DNA of 38,452 nucleotides, taken from contig JAKJFO010000016.1 in NCBI GenBank assembly GCA_022704885.1, forward strand, positions 1 through 38,452, given 5' to 3'. The notes below the pieces were generated by a model. The model saw only the letters and a program-made list of their open reading frames with translations, did not search any database and had not been told where the DNA came from. This DNA comes from Candidatus Rifleibacteriota bacterium. Its GTDB lineage: Bacteria > Riflebacteria > Ozemobacteria > Ozemobacterales > Ozemobacteraceae. Every line of letters starts with the position of its first letter. Position 1 is the first letter of the stretch. This document shows positions 1 through 6,667 of the stretch, piece after piece. The position numbers and the translations under genes are program-made.

Positions 1-52
1 TGTGAGCGAAGAGGTTTGCCGAAGGCAAAGGCCAGCTCTGAGCCAATCCTGG

Positions 53-92
53 AAAAAAAAAGCGTTTGCGGCTTCCGCCACAAACGCTTTTT
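53..92 (-). terminator. Rho-independent terminator of the secretory cluster
   Basis: A strong stem is formed by AGCGTTTG and CAAACGCT around a GC-rich inner hairpin. Read on the minus strand it is followed by eight U residues (the A run at 53-60). It lies about 20 bases after the stop codon of the 62-residue membrane protein. The right flank is T-rich, so it could also stop plus-strand transcription. Confidence 0.85.
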
Positions 93-111
93 AGCTGAAT
101 AAACTGTTAAA

Positions 112-300
112 TCACACGTGCTTTCGCCCTTTGAACATGTAGATCAGTATGCCGACAGGGCCTGTAATAAGAGTGAAAAGAGCCCAGATCAGGCGATGTC
201 GCAAGCAACGGCTGTCCTGCGCGATAAAGCCCACGGCTATCGTCTGAAAAAGAAAGGCGAATATTGTATAGGCTGCCAGAAGTGCTGGAAAGAATCCCAT
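112..300 (-). CDS. Small two-helix membrane protein (PLDc_N-like)
   Basis: This 62-residue protein has two hydrophobic segments, at about residues 3-27 and 38-56, separated by a short polar loop and ending in a basic tail (FKGRKHV). The second helix, with a GPVGILIYMF core, resembles the short PLDc_N membrane domain in which Gly-Pro precedes a Tyr and a basic end. No catalytic residues are visible. The ATG at 298-300 is preceded by AAGGAG, and only 14 bases separate it from the stop of the upstream peptidase gene, so the two are probably co-transcribed. The terminator at 53-92 follows. The function is unknown; an accessory or anchoring role for the neighbouring secreted proteins is a guess. 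Confidence 0.75.
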   Translation of the reverse strand: MGFFPALLAAYTIFAFLFQTIAVGFIAQDSRCLRHRLIWALFTLITGPVGILIYMFKGRKHV

Positions 301-314
301 GGTTGTTCTCCTTG

Positions 315-1508
315 TTACCTGCCAAACAGGCTCTTGATGCCGTTGCCAATGGTTTTGGCCACCGACGAAGATGCGTTGCCGACCTGATTTACCAGCCAGC
401 CGCCAGCCTGTAGAACTGAGCCACCGGCAACCGCCGCGCCACCCAGAATGGTGTTGCCGATGCCGCCCTGGTTCATGCGGTCTTTGCCCCAGCCGGTCAT
501 GCTGTTTCCAAGAACGCTGGGTATGCGCGAAGACATGCTGATAACGGTGCCGGGCAGACCAAGAATCAGCTTCGAGGCGCCACCGGCAAACTGACCCCAG
601 TCGCGGCTGTTCCAGCCGGTGACGACTTCGTTGACGCCTGAGGCCATGTTATCTTCGGTCGCCGTCGCGAACGGAGTGCCGCTCGAACTGCCGTTGATAT
701 CGATCATCAGGTTTTTATAGCCGAGCATCTTACCAAGAAAAGTGTCGCCGAGAGGCTTCTGCCAGGCCTGGGTGAATTCGTCGATATCCATTTCATGACC
801 GGAACGGGTTCCCCAGTAAGAGTCGCGCATGCGTACCGAAGTGATCTTGCCAGAATCATCGCGGGTGTAACCGTAGATATTGACCCAGTGCGGAGTGCCG
901 TCTCCTGAATCGACGAGCACGATAACCGGTTTGCCGTCATCGATCTTTTTTGCGATGTCTTCGATCGAGCAGTTGTGGCGCTGCTGTGCTTTAACACCAT
1001 TTTTGTTGAGATGGTCGACGATAATCGGCGGCGAAGTGAAAATGCCGCGCGGATTGCTTGCTTTATAAATATCCTGAGCGTCCATGTCGATACCCAGGCC
1101 TCTGAAAACTGAGGTCATCGCGAACTGACCGCAATAATTGTCGCCGTCTATCGAGATTTTTTCGTCTTCGTAACCCGGCAGAATCTTGCTGTTGCTGTCT
1201 TTTTCTTCGGGCGCACTGGCGACAGGCTCATCTGAAACGTTATCTTCTTCGTCGGTCGGCAAAACCGGTGTCAGTTCGTTTTCGGGTTCGTCTTCAGGCT
1301 CGCTGACGATTTCGTCATCAGCCACCACCGCTTCAGAAGACTCTTCTGGTTTGGCCGCTGCAGGCTCTTCCTGTTCGGTGGCCTTAGGAATAGTTATTGT
1401 GCTGTCTTCATCGAAAGGCCCGGCGAACCCGGTCGCTGAAAGCGTTAAGCTGACAGAAACAACGAAGACGACCAGAATAAACGTGAATAAATTCAAAGAC
1501 TTCTTCAT
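315..1508 (-). CDS. Secreted C39-like cysteine peptidase domain protein
   Basis: This 397-residue protein begins with a Sec signal peptide (residues 1-29, Lys-Lys then a long hydrophobic core). An acidic, Pro- and Glu-rich linker spans about residues 31-105. A papain-like C39 domain follows, with a probable catalytic Cys126 (DNYCGQF), His207 (TPHWVN) and Asp229 (MRDSYWG), in the order usual for this fold. The remaining 150 residues are rich in Gly, Ala and Ser and show no recognised domain. The protein is probably secreted and cleaves peptides or cross-links; the substrate cannot be told from sequence. The ATG has GAAAGAGG upstream. It sits between a HExxH protease gene and a small membrane protein, all on one strand. 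The catalytic triad is read from motifs only. Confidence 0.8.
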   Translation of the reverse strand: MKKSLNLFTFILVVFVVSVSLTLSATGFAGPFDEDSTITIPKATEQEEPAAAKPEESSEAVVADDEIVSEPEDEPENELTPVLPTDEEDNVSDEPVASAPEEKDSNSKILPGYEDEKISIDGDNYCGQFAMTSVFRGLGIDMDAQDIYKASNPRGIFTSPPIIVDHLNKNGVKAQQRHNCSIEDIAKKIDDGKPVIVLVDSGDGTPHWVNIYGYTRDDSGKITSVRMRDSYWGTRSGHEMDIDEFTQAWQKPLGDTFLGKMLGYKNLMIDINGSSSGTPFATATEDNMASGVNEVVTGWNSRDWGQFAGGASKLILGLPGTVISMSSRIPSVLGNSMTGWGKDRMNQGGIGNTILGGAAVAGGSVLQAGGWLVNQVGNASSSVAKTIGNGIKSLFGR

Positions 1509-1631
1509 AGAATACCTCTTTCAAGAAGCTGATTAATTCTAACAGTACAACTGGTGAACCGCCAGAGGATAAAGATTTAACAGATATACCAATAATACCG
1601 CAATCTTATCAGAAAGTTTATTTTTTTATAT

Positions 1632-2972
1632 TCAGTCGATATTGAACAGATCGCTGCTTGGTGGTTTACCTGACTCATGTCCTGAAACGCTTGCGGCAGA
1701 GCCGCGGCGGGTTTTGTATTCGACGCCTGGCGGTGGCGGCGAATCGGTAAAATGCATGACTCCATTGGCATCTTTCCATTGATAAATCGTGCCGGGGCGA
1801 TGGACAACTGGAGGCGAAACCGTTGTCGGCGGGTTCACCGTCGAGGTGCTGCCAGAACCTGCCTGGTTGCCGCGACTGGACAGATAGCGTTCGACATTCG
1901 ACGACTGGCCCAGAATTGCACGCATCTGTGCGGCAGTGAGATTGCCGAAGGTTTCTCGGTCGAGAATCTGCGCAGCAGTAAAGGCGTGTTGCGGGTAGTC
2001 TTTGACAAAATTCTTCAAAAAAGCAGCCATGCGGTTGTCGCGGTTGTTGTGCTTCGAAAATGAGTCGAGAACAAGCTTCTCGCCATCTGGAAGCTCTCTG
2101 GCCAGCCTCGTGAAAATCAGGGCGTTGATCGCTTCTACGTGCAGAAAATCTTCGCCGGAAATCTGGCCGCCGGCGATCGGGTAGGTGTCGTAACCACCCT
2201 CGGGCTTTTCGATTTTAACCGTCTGCAGGCTGTTTCTCGTGTAATTTTCTTCCTGCGGGAAGAAGAGTGCCTTGATGAAATTGGCGAAACCCTCTGCAAA
2301 AGAGGCTTTGGGCGCAGTCTTTTCGTTTGAGTAGTGGTTGTCGTCGAACCCGTAGCCATCGTGCTCAATAGCAGTCAGGTCGAGAGCGTGCCCGAACTCG
2401 TGGGCGTAGGTGCCTTTCATCTGCTCGGCCGCGTTGGGGCCATAACCGATGCAGTTCACCCCACTGATGCGCATTTCAGAGTGAACGTTGTAGGCCCCGT
2501 TTTCGTATCGGTATACTTTGGCATTCTGTGGCCAGAAGTCATCTCTGATTTTTGGGTAGCGCCCGGTGTCTTCGTAACCTGTGATATCCATCAGGTCTAC
2601 CTTTATGCTACCGTTATCGCTGGGATAGCGCGGCTTCAGCTCGTTGAATTTCTGGTGTGAAGAAAACCGGCAGGTTTCGAGCAGACCGCGTTGCAGGTCG
2701 GTCAGCCGGCTTTCGTCACCGCCCATCAGCTGCAGCAGATGCGCTTCATCGCGCACCTGAACCGATCTTACCAGGTAGGCGTTGCGACCATCTGCCGATT
2801 CAACCAGGGTTTCGTTGCTGCCGGTGGCCCGCATCAGTTCCTGAACCGGCCCGTAGCGGGTGATAACCGAATAGGTAGTGCTCTGCGTAACTGCCGCGAA
2901 CAGGCTGCCGGCAAAGATGCAGAAAAAGAGGGCAACAAAAAGTTCAAGATGGCGATGCTGTCTCATTCTCAT
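1632..2972 (-). CDS. Secreted HExxH metalloprotease with C-terminal DUF4124 domain
   Basis: This 446-residue protein starts with a signal peptide (about residues 1-27, ending near LFAA). The zinc-protease motif HEFGH is at 191-195, preceded by a hydrophilic N-terminal half. Glu227 in FAEGF is a likely third zinc ligand, as in gluzincin-type enzymes. A Ser/Thr/Pro linker (about 370-392) leads to a DUF4124 domain at 394-420 (YQWKDANGVMHFTD), a short module common in envelope proteins of Gram-negative bacteria. Its ATG overlaps the stop of the preceding 179-residue protein in an ATGA, so translation is probably coupled; GGGAG lies upstream. A second ATG two codons in is also possible. The peptidase is certain at motif level, the substrate is not. 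Confidence 0.8.
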   Translation of the reverse strand: MRMRQHRHLELFVALFFCIFAGSLFAAVTQSTTYSVITRYGPVQELMRATGSNETLVESADGRNAYLVRSVQVRDEAHLLQLMGGDESRLTDLQRGLLETCRFSSHQKFNELKPRYPSDNGSIKVDLMDITGYEDTGRYPKIRDDFWPQNAKVYRYENGAYNVHSEMRISGVNCIGYGPNAAEQMKGTYAHEFGHALDLTAIEHDGYGFDDNHYSNEKTAPKASFAEGFANFIKALFFPQEENYTRNSLQTVKIEKPEGGYDTYPIAGGQISGEDFLHVEAINALIFTRLARELPDGEKLVLDSFSKHNNRDNRMAAFLKNFVKDYPQHAFTAAQILDRETFGNLTAAQMRAILGQSSNVERYLSSRGNQAGSGSTSTVNPPTTVSPPVVHRPGTIYQWKDANGVMHFTDSPPPPGVEYKTRRGSAASVSGHESGKPPSSDLFNID

Positions 2973-3508
2973 TTTTTACTCCCGGCCTGGTCGGCAAAAA
3001 AACGTACCGCCTCAGAATACTTCGCTTTCTTCTGCGCGTTGCTGCTGGCGATTTCCTGAATCTTTTGGCGTTCGAACTGATCCGGGTATGTACTGGTGTC
3101 GCCGGCGACCGCGATAACTGCATCATAATCAGGCAGATACTTGACCCCGATCTTTACCCAGGACCCGATTTCGTCTGGTTGCTGGCCGGTTCTGGTGGCA
3201 AGAACCCGTATTTTTCTCGCCGAATCTGGTTTGAGCTCTTTGAGGGTGCGCAGATTGGTCAGAACCTTGAGGTCTTTGGAACTGTCGAAGTAAATCTCAA
3301 GATCGCTGAGATTGCCGAGTGCGCTTTCGAGAATCACCGACAGCTGGAGTCTGCCATTGATGTCGAAACGTGAGTCACTCACCAGCAGCGAAAGGTTCGG
3401 CGGCAGCTGATAGCTGAACTGGTCTGCCGGCGGCCGGGCCGATGTTGCAGTGGCGATCATCGACAACATAACAAGCAGTAGAAACACTCCTGTGGACGGC
3501 ATCTTCAT
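2969..3508 (-). CDS. Secreted protein of unknown function, coupled to the metalloprotease
   Basis: This 179-residue protein has a clear signal peptide (residues 1-24, cleavage near TATSA-R). The mature part alternates hydrophobic and polar residues in short strands (LSLLVSDSRFDING, LQLSVILES, WVKIGVKYL), suggesting an Ig-like or CARDB-like beta sandwich, followed by a charged C-terminal helix. No catalytic motif is visible. The ATG is preceded by GGAGAG at good spacing. The last codons overlap the start of the HExxH protease by ATGA, which suggests the two are made in fixed ratio; this protein could be a partner, inhibitor or chaperone of the protease (inference). I do not recognise the family. 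Confidence 0.75.
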   Translation of the reverse strand: MKMPSTGVFLLLVMLSMIATATSARPPADQFSYQLPPNLSLLVSDSRFDINGRLQLSVILESALGNLSDLEIYFDSSKDLKVLTNLRTLKELKPDSARKIRVLATRTGQQPDEIGSWVKIGVKYLPDYDAVIAVAGDTSTYPDQFERQKIQEIASSNAQKKAKYSEAVRFFADQAGSKK

Positions 3509-3577
3509 GAGAATCTCTCCTGTTTTCGCAAATCTGCGGCAATTGGCGCAATCTTTTGATAGACTGCTCTTGCTGGA

Positions 3578-4129
3578 TCAGCTGCCTGATTTGACTTTCG
3601 CTTCGAGGTCGCGCAGGCGCTTGAGAATTTCGGCCATGGTTTCGTCGTTGCCTTCGGGTTCGGGCTCAGGCTCGGGGGAAGGCTTCTGCTGTTTTTCTGC
3701 TTTTGCCGGCTGCTGTGCCATGAAGGGGTTGAAGGGTGACTGCATCCAGGGGTTCTGGAACGGCATGGTCGGCATCTGTGGCATCTGAGGCATGCCGGGC
3801 ATGGTTGGCATGCTGAACTTGCCTTCCTGGAAGTTCTTGTAGACATCCATCATCCAGGGAAAAAACTTCTGGAAGAAACCTTCGATCGCGTCAGGCGGCG
3901 ATTGCAGGATCATCTGATAAAAGGTGAGCGGAAGCAGATCGTAGCGTTCTTCGAGCAGAACCTGCATGAGAATGTATTTGGTAATGTCTTTGCCGGTGCT
4001 TTTTTCAATGACCTTTACGCGATCGCCGCGTTGCAAAAAATCTCGGATTTCAGTCAATGAAACGTAGCGGGCTTCTTCGACACAGTAAAGACGACGGTTA
4101 TCGTACTTTTTTATCAGTATTTCTTTCAC
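3578..4129 (-). CDS. phaR: PhaR-type polyhydroxyalkanoate synthesis regulator, N-terminal DNA-binding domain
   Basis: Residues 1-62 match the PHB accumulation regulatory domain: KKYDNRRLY, then YVSLTEIRDFLQRGD, then DITKYILMQVLLEE. In PhaR proteins this domain binds DNA and PHA polymer and represses phasin genes. Residues about 63-100 look like the second helical part. Beyond lies an unusual Met/Pro-rich stretch (MPTMPGMPQMPQMPTMP), a Gln/Pro/Glu-rich linker and a short coiled coil (MAEILKRLRDLEAKVK). The start is GTG with GAGG seven bases before it, inside the end of the lipase-like gene (32-bp overlap), so the two are co-transcribed. No phaC, phasin or PHA depolymerase of a known class is in the window. 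The family call is firm; the target genes are unknown. Confidence 0.8.
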   Translation of the reverse strand: MKEILIKKYDNRRLYCVEEARYVSLTEIRDFLQRGDRVKVIEKSTGKDITKYILMQVLLEERYDLLPLTFYQMILQSPPDAIEGFFQKFFPWMMDVYKNFQEGKFSMPTMPGMPQMPQMPTMPFQNPWMQSPFNPFMAQQPAKAEKQQKPSPEPEPEPEGNDETMAEILKRLRDLEAKVKSGS

Positions 4130-5417
4130 TCAAGACCTCGGCAATGTGATTGAGGGCTGCAGGAATAATGGTCAGGCCGACATGGTGCGTGTCGAGAACT
4201 TTGACGCCGCCAAGCCGGGCGCCTCTCGCCCGCAGACCCTTCGTCCAGGTCGCGCTTTTCAGGAAAAGCACGCCGTCGCTGTCGTCGGCAAATTCTCCAA
4301 CCGGCAGTTCCAGCCAGCCAAACTTGACCGTGTCGATCGTTTGCTTGGTTCCGGCGAGAACATGACAGGTGACCGAAGGATCAATGCCCTTTTCGTTGAG
4401 CAATCTTATCACATCGCCGCCTTCCTGTATAGCACGGTCGATGCCGTCTGATACCAGGAGGGTCGAAACGCCGCCATTATAAAGAGCCGACCGGGTGTAA
4501 TTGGCGTCGGGCGTGCCACTCTGGCTGTTGAAGCCGATGCCATCTTTTACCCAGTTGTGCAGCATCTGAAACTGCCCGGGAAATAGCTTGTTGTGATGAT
4601 AGTTGTCGATGAACATGCCCTGCCAGAGCATGGATTCCGGGCCGAGGGGGGCAGCCAGATTCTGCTGCTTCACGGTAAAATTGTAGGCATAGTATCTGAA
4701 AGCTGTATCTATACCCTTCAGCGGTGACGCCACGAATACGATGTTGCGAATATCGTGACGGAACGGAGTCAGCCATTTGAATTCGTGTGTGTTGTCGCCG
4801 AGACTGGAAGCGTAGATTCTGACCGACATCGCGCCTTTGCTGTGGCAGATGACATCGACCTTGGAAGAACCGGTAACCGATTTTATGCGGTCGATGGCGT
4901 TGGCGAGCTGCTGTGCCTGCAGAAAATTGCAGCCGTGCGGGTGCGAATAGGTTATGGCGAAAACGGCAAAACCCTTTTTTACGAGGAACTGCATCATGCC
5001 TGGCTTTTCGATGTGCCCGTCTTCTGGCAGGTCGAATGTCCAGGGGTGGCAGAAGCCACGGCAGGCATTATCGCCGGCGCCATGTACAAGCAGGACCGGA
5101 GTTTTGTTCCGCGCTCGTGTCCAGTTCGGGGCGAAATGCAGCAGAACGTTGCGTGAATGCGGCTTGTTGGTGTTGAAAGCCTTTTGAATTATGCGATGAT
5201 TCTGCCGGCTCTTGATATGAAAATTCTCGGTGACGAAATGCGGGTCGTCGTCTTCGAGCAGTTCGATTCGATCCCAGGGGTTGGCATCGCGGCCGCTCAG
5301 GTCACTGATGACTTGAACTTCGGCACCGACCGGCAACTGGCCGATGAACGCAACCAGCAACAGGCAGCAGAAGAGGGCCTTTATAAAATCAGATGTCAGA
5401 AAACAGTTTCTGCGCAT
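4098..5417 (-). CDS. Exported lipase-like alpha/beta hydrolase
   Basis: The first-listed start is a GTG at 5438; the ATG at 5417 gives a better signal peptide (MRRNCFLTSDF then a 20-residue hydrophobic core), so I chose it, leaving 439 residues. Numbered from the GTG form, PVLLVHGAGDN (114-124) is the oxyanion strand, the nucleophile is Ser200 in CHSKGA (Cys replaces the first Gly of GxSxG), the acid is probably Asp386 or Asp388 in FADDSDG, and the base is His418 or His419 in DTHHVGL. The architecture is that of class 2 lipases and of PhaZ7-like extracellular PHB depolymerases. It overlaps phaR by 32 bp, which makes a polyester or lipid substrate attractive, but that is inference. Shine-Dalgarno evidence is weak for either start. 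Confidence 0.75.
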   Translation of the reverse strand: MRRNCFLTSDFIKALFCCLLLVAFIGQLPVGAEVQVISDLSGRDANPWDRIELLEDDDPHFVTENFHIKSRQNHRIIQKAFNTNKPHSRNVLLHFAPNWTRARNKTPVLLVHGAGDNACRGFCHPWTFDLPEDGHIEKPGMMQFLVKKGFAVFAITYSHPHGCNFLQAQQLANAIDRIKSVTGSSKVDVICHSKGAMSVRIYASSLGDNTHEFKWLTPFRHDIRNIVFVASPLKGIDTAFRYYAYNFTVKQQNLAAPLGPESMLWQGMFIDNYHHNKLFPGQFQMLHNWVKDGIGFNSQSGTPDANYTRSALYNGGVSTLLVSDGIDRAIQEGGDVIRLLNEKGIDPSVTCHVLAGTKQTIDTVKFGWLELPVGEFADDSDGVLFLKSATWTKGLRARGARLGGVKVLDTHHVGLTIIPAALNHIAEVLSERNTDKKVR

Positions 5418-5642
5418 TATATTCACTACTCTATACACCTTGCCTTGCCAGGAATTATATTCTTATCGAACTACTGGTGATCGGCTGCTTCGCAAGATAA
5501 TAGCTAATGAATACGGGTCAGAACAGACAAAGCCTGCCAGATCACTCCTGCATGAATAATTCTAACCGAAAATTATCATATTTCCAAGGGGCCACCCCCG
5601 CTTTTTTTACATTTTTTTGCGCAAAGCGGTACATAGTGCTGT

Positions 5643-5663
5643 ATTCGTGCTCAGCAAAGCGGT
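5643..5663 (+). repeat. 21-bp dispersed repeat, copy 1
   Basis: The sequence ATTCGTGCTCAGCAAAGCGG plus one T is identical, in inverted orientation, to 26513-26533. Both copies are followed by related CTCGT and CGTAATCG units. Neither copy lies in a recognised gene. Confidence 0.7.
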
Positions 5664-5721
5664 TCTCGTTCTCGTAATCGGTGCCGCGAGTGGTCTGGCA
5701 ACATTGAATCTGGTGTTATCC

Positions 5722-5807
5722 GTCATTGCGACTGCGAGGCATAGCCGAAGCAGAAAGCAATCTCACAGACATAAGGATTGCTTCGTCGCTGCGCTCCTCG
5801 CAAAGAC
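5722..5807. repeat. GTCATTGCGA-type palindromic repeat
   Basis: The left arm begins GTCATTGCGA and ends AAAGCAATCTC. The right arm, read in reverse complement, begins GTCTTTGCGAGGAGCG and ends GAAGCAATCCT. The arms form a long imperfect hairpin with a short spacer. Elements of this consensus are common, non-coding dispersed repeats in many bacterial lineages. The left arm has an insertion relative to the right one. Confidence 0.7.
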
Positions 5808-5841
5808 CATTTTTTACCATGCGATTCAACTTTGACAGACC

Positions 5842-6095
5842 ACTAGTTCTCTGTCACATAAGAGTTTAAGAATACAATCTGAGAGTCTCTGCTTTTGCCG
5901 GGCTCTCGGCGGAATCTCATTCGCTACAACTCTCACCAGATGAGAGTATCGTTGAATAGCCATGGCTCTGCGTCAATATTGCCTGGCTCGAAGTTTCCGC
6001 GCCTGAGAAACCCGCCTGCGCCCTTGTATGATTTTTTACCAGGTGTAAATTGTTAACCAATCGACCCTACAATTCAAATGTGACAGAGGACTAGT
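5842..6095. mobile_element. MITE-like element with terminal inverted repeats
   Basis: The ends ACTAGTTCTCTGTCACAT (5842-5859) and ATGTGACAGAGGACTAGT (6078-6095) are inverted copies matching at 17 of 18 positions. The outer CTAG may be a target duplication, leaving 13-bp repeats with one mismatch. No transposase fits inside about 250 bp, so if mobile it would be non-autonomous. The interior carries the 104-bp repeat at 5922-6025. No second full copy of the element is present in this window. Confidence 0.5.
5922..6025 (+). repeat. 104-bp structured intergenic repeat, copy A
   Basis: This copy aligns without gaps to 19370-19473 at 79 of 104 positions; similarity extends about 15 bases further left (from 5907) with one indel. 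Conserved blocks include CGCTACAACTCTC, GCTCTGCGTCAA, GCCTGGCTC and CCCGCCTGCGCCCTT. It contains ACTCTCA-CCAGA-TGAGAGT and the palindrome AGCCATGGCT. Confidence 0.75.
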
Positions 6096-6139
6096 AATTC
6101 AAAAGTTGCTTTTGTGGGCGAAGGTAGTATCATGGTGGC

Positions 6140-6562
6140 ATGAACGACGAACAGAAAAATGAGCAGTGCGAAATATCACCTGAGCTCAACCAGAAGCTGC
6201 AGGATACCAAAGACCGCTGCATGCCGCCGGCGCGCATCAGCCACAACGCCTTTTATATTATGCTTTTTTTGGCTTCGCTGTTCGTCTATGTTTCGCATTC
6301 ACTGGTAACTGACGGCGTCGACTGGGATTCCATGCGTTACAGTCACGGTTTGTTGCCGCTGAATGTTCTGATGATGCGCAACGCAGTTTTACCCGGGGCA
6401 TTGCCTTTTCTGGTTGGTCTGTTTTATCTGCTGTCGTTCAAATTCAAGTCGCTGCGCTCGCCGGTTTTCCTGGCCTGGTTCACGCTGGTGCTGTTCGGTC
6501 TGGCCGCGGTATATATCTGGACATCGGCACTGTTTTCGTTTCACCTGCTCAACATCAGATAA
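6140..6562 (+). CDS. Hypothetical membrane protein
   Basis: This 140-residue protein has a charged N-terminal cytoplasmic segment (about 1-35, with many Glu, Gln and Lys) and three probable membrane helices at about residues 38-56, 80-98 and 107-135. I recognise no family. The ATG at 6140 follows GGTGG; the ATG at 6132 is in the wrong frame and meets a stop at once. It ends about 100 bases before the hydrogenase-related operon, which has its own candidate promoter, so co-regulation is possible but unproven. Confidence 0.6.
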   Translation: MNDEQKNEQCEISPELNQKLQDTKDRCMPPARISHNAFYIMLFLASLFVYVSHSLVTDGVDWDSMRYSHGLLPLNVLMMRNAVLPGALPFLVGLFYLLSFKFKSLRSPVFLAWFTLVLFGLAAVYIWTSALFSFHLLNIR

Positions 6563-6591
6563 TTTTCCCGCACAATATTTCATTAAATCAC

Positions 6592-6620
6592 TTGCCAAAC
6601 TGTTAAAACAGGCGTAAAAG
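6592..6620 (+). promoter_or_regulatory. Candidate promoter of the Hyf/Ehr-like operon
   Basis: TTGCCA (6592-6597) and TAAAAG (6615-6620) are 17 bases apart, 48 bases before the first start codon. The inverted repeat CTGTTAAAACAG (6600-6611) lies in the spacer and could be an operator. The -10 box is weak. Confidence 0.4.
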
Positions 6621-6667
6621 TGCTGCATGCTCGCTTATTACTGGCAGATGCCTTTCAGGAACAAACC

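Larger units (their letters stand above)
5418..6139. other. Gene-poor interval rich in repeats
   Basis: No convincing coding region is present in this 0.7-kb stretch between the leftward secretory cluster and the rightward membrane-protein gene. It holds a 21-bp repeat shared with 26513-26533, a GTCATTGCGA-type palindrome at 5722-5807, and an element with 18-bp terminal inverted repeats (5842-6095) containing one copy of a 104-bp repeat. Promoters for the divergent genes must lie here, but I cannot place them with confidence. Confidence 0.6.

Noticed and set aside
5617..5835. Rightward 72-codon frame in the repeat region.
   Set aside because: It runs through the 21-bp repeat and the GTCATTGCGA palindrome, has no good ribosome-binding site, and its composition reflects the repeats.
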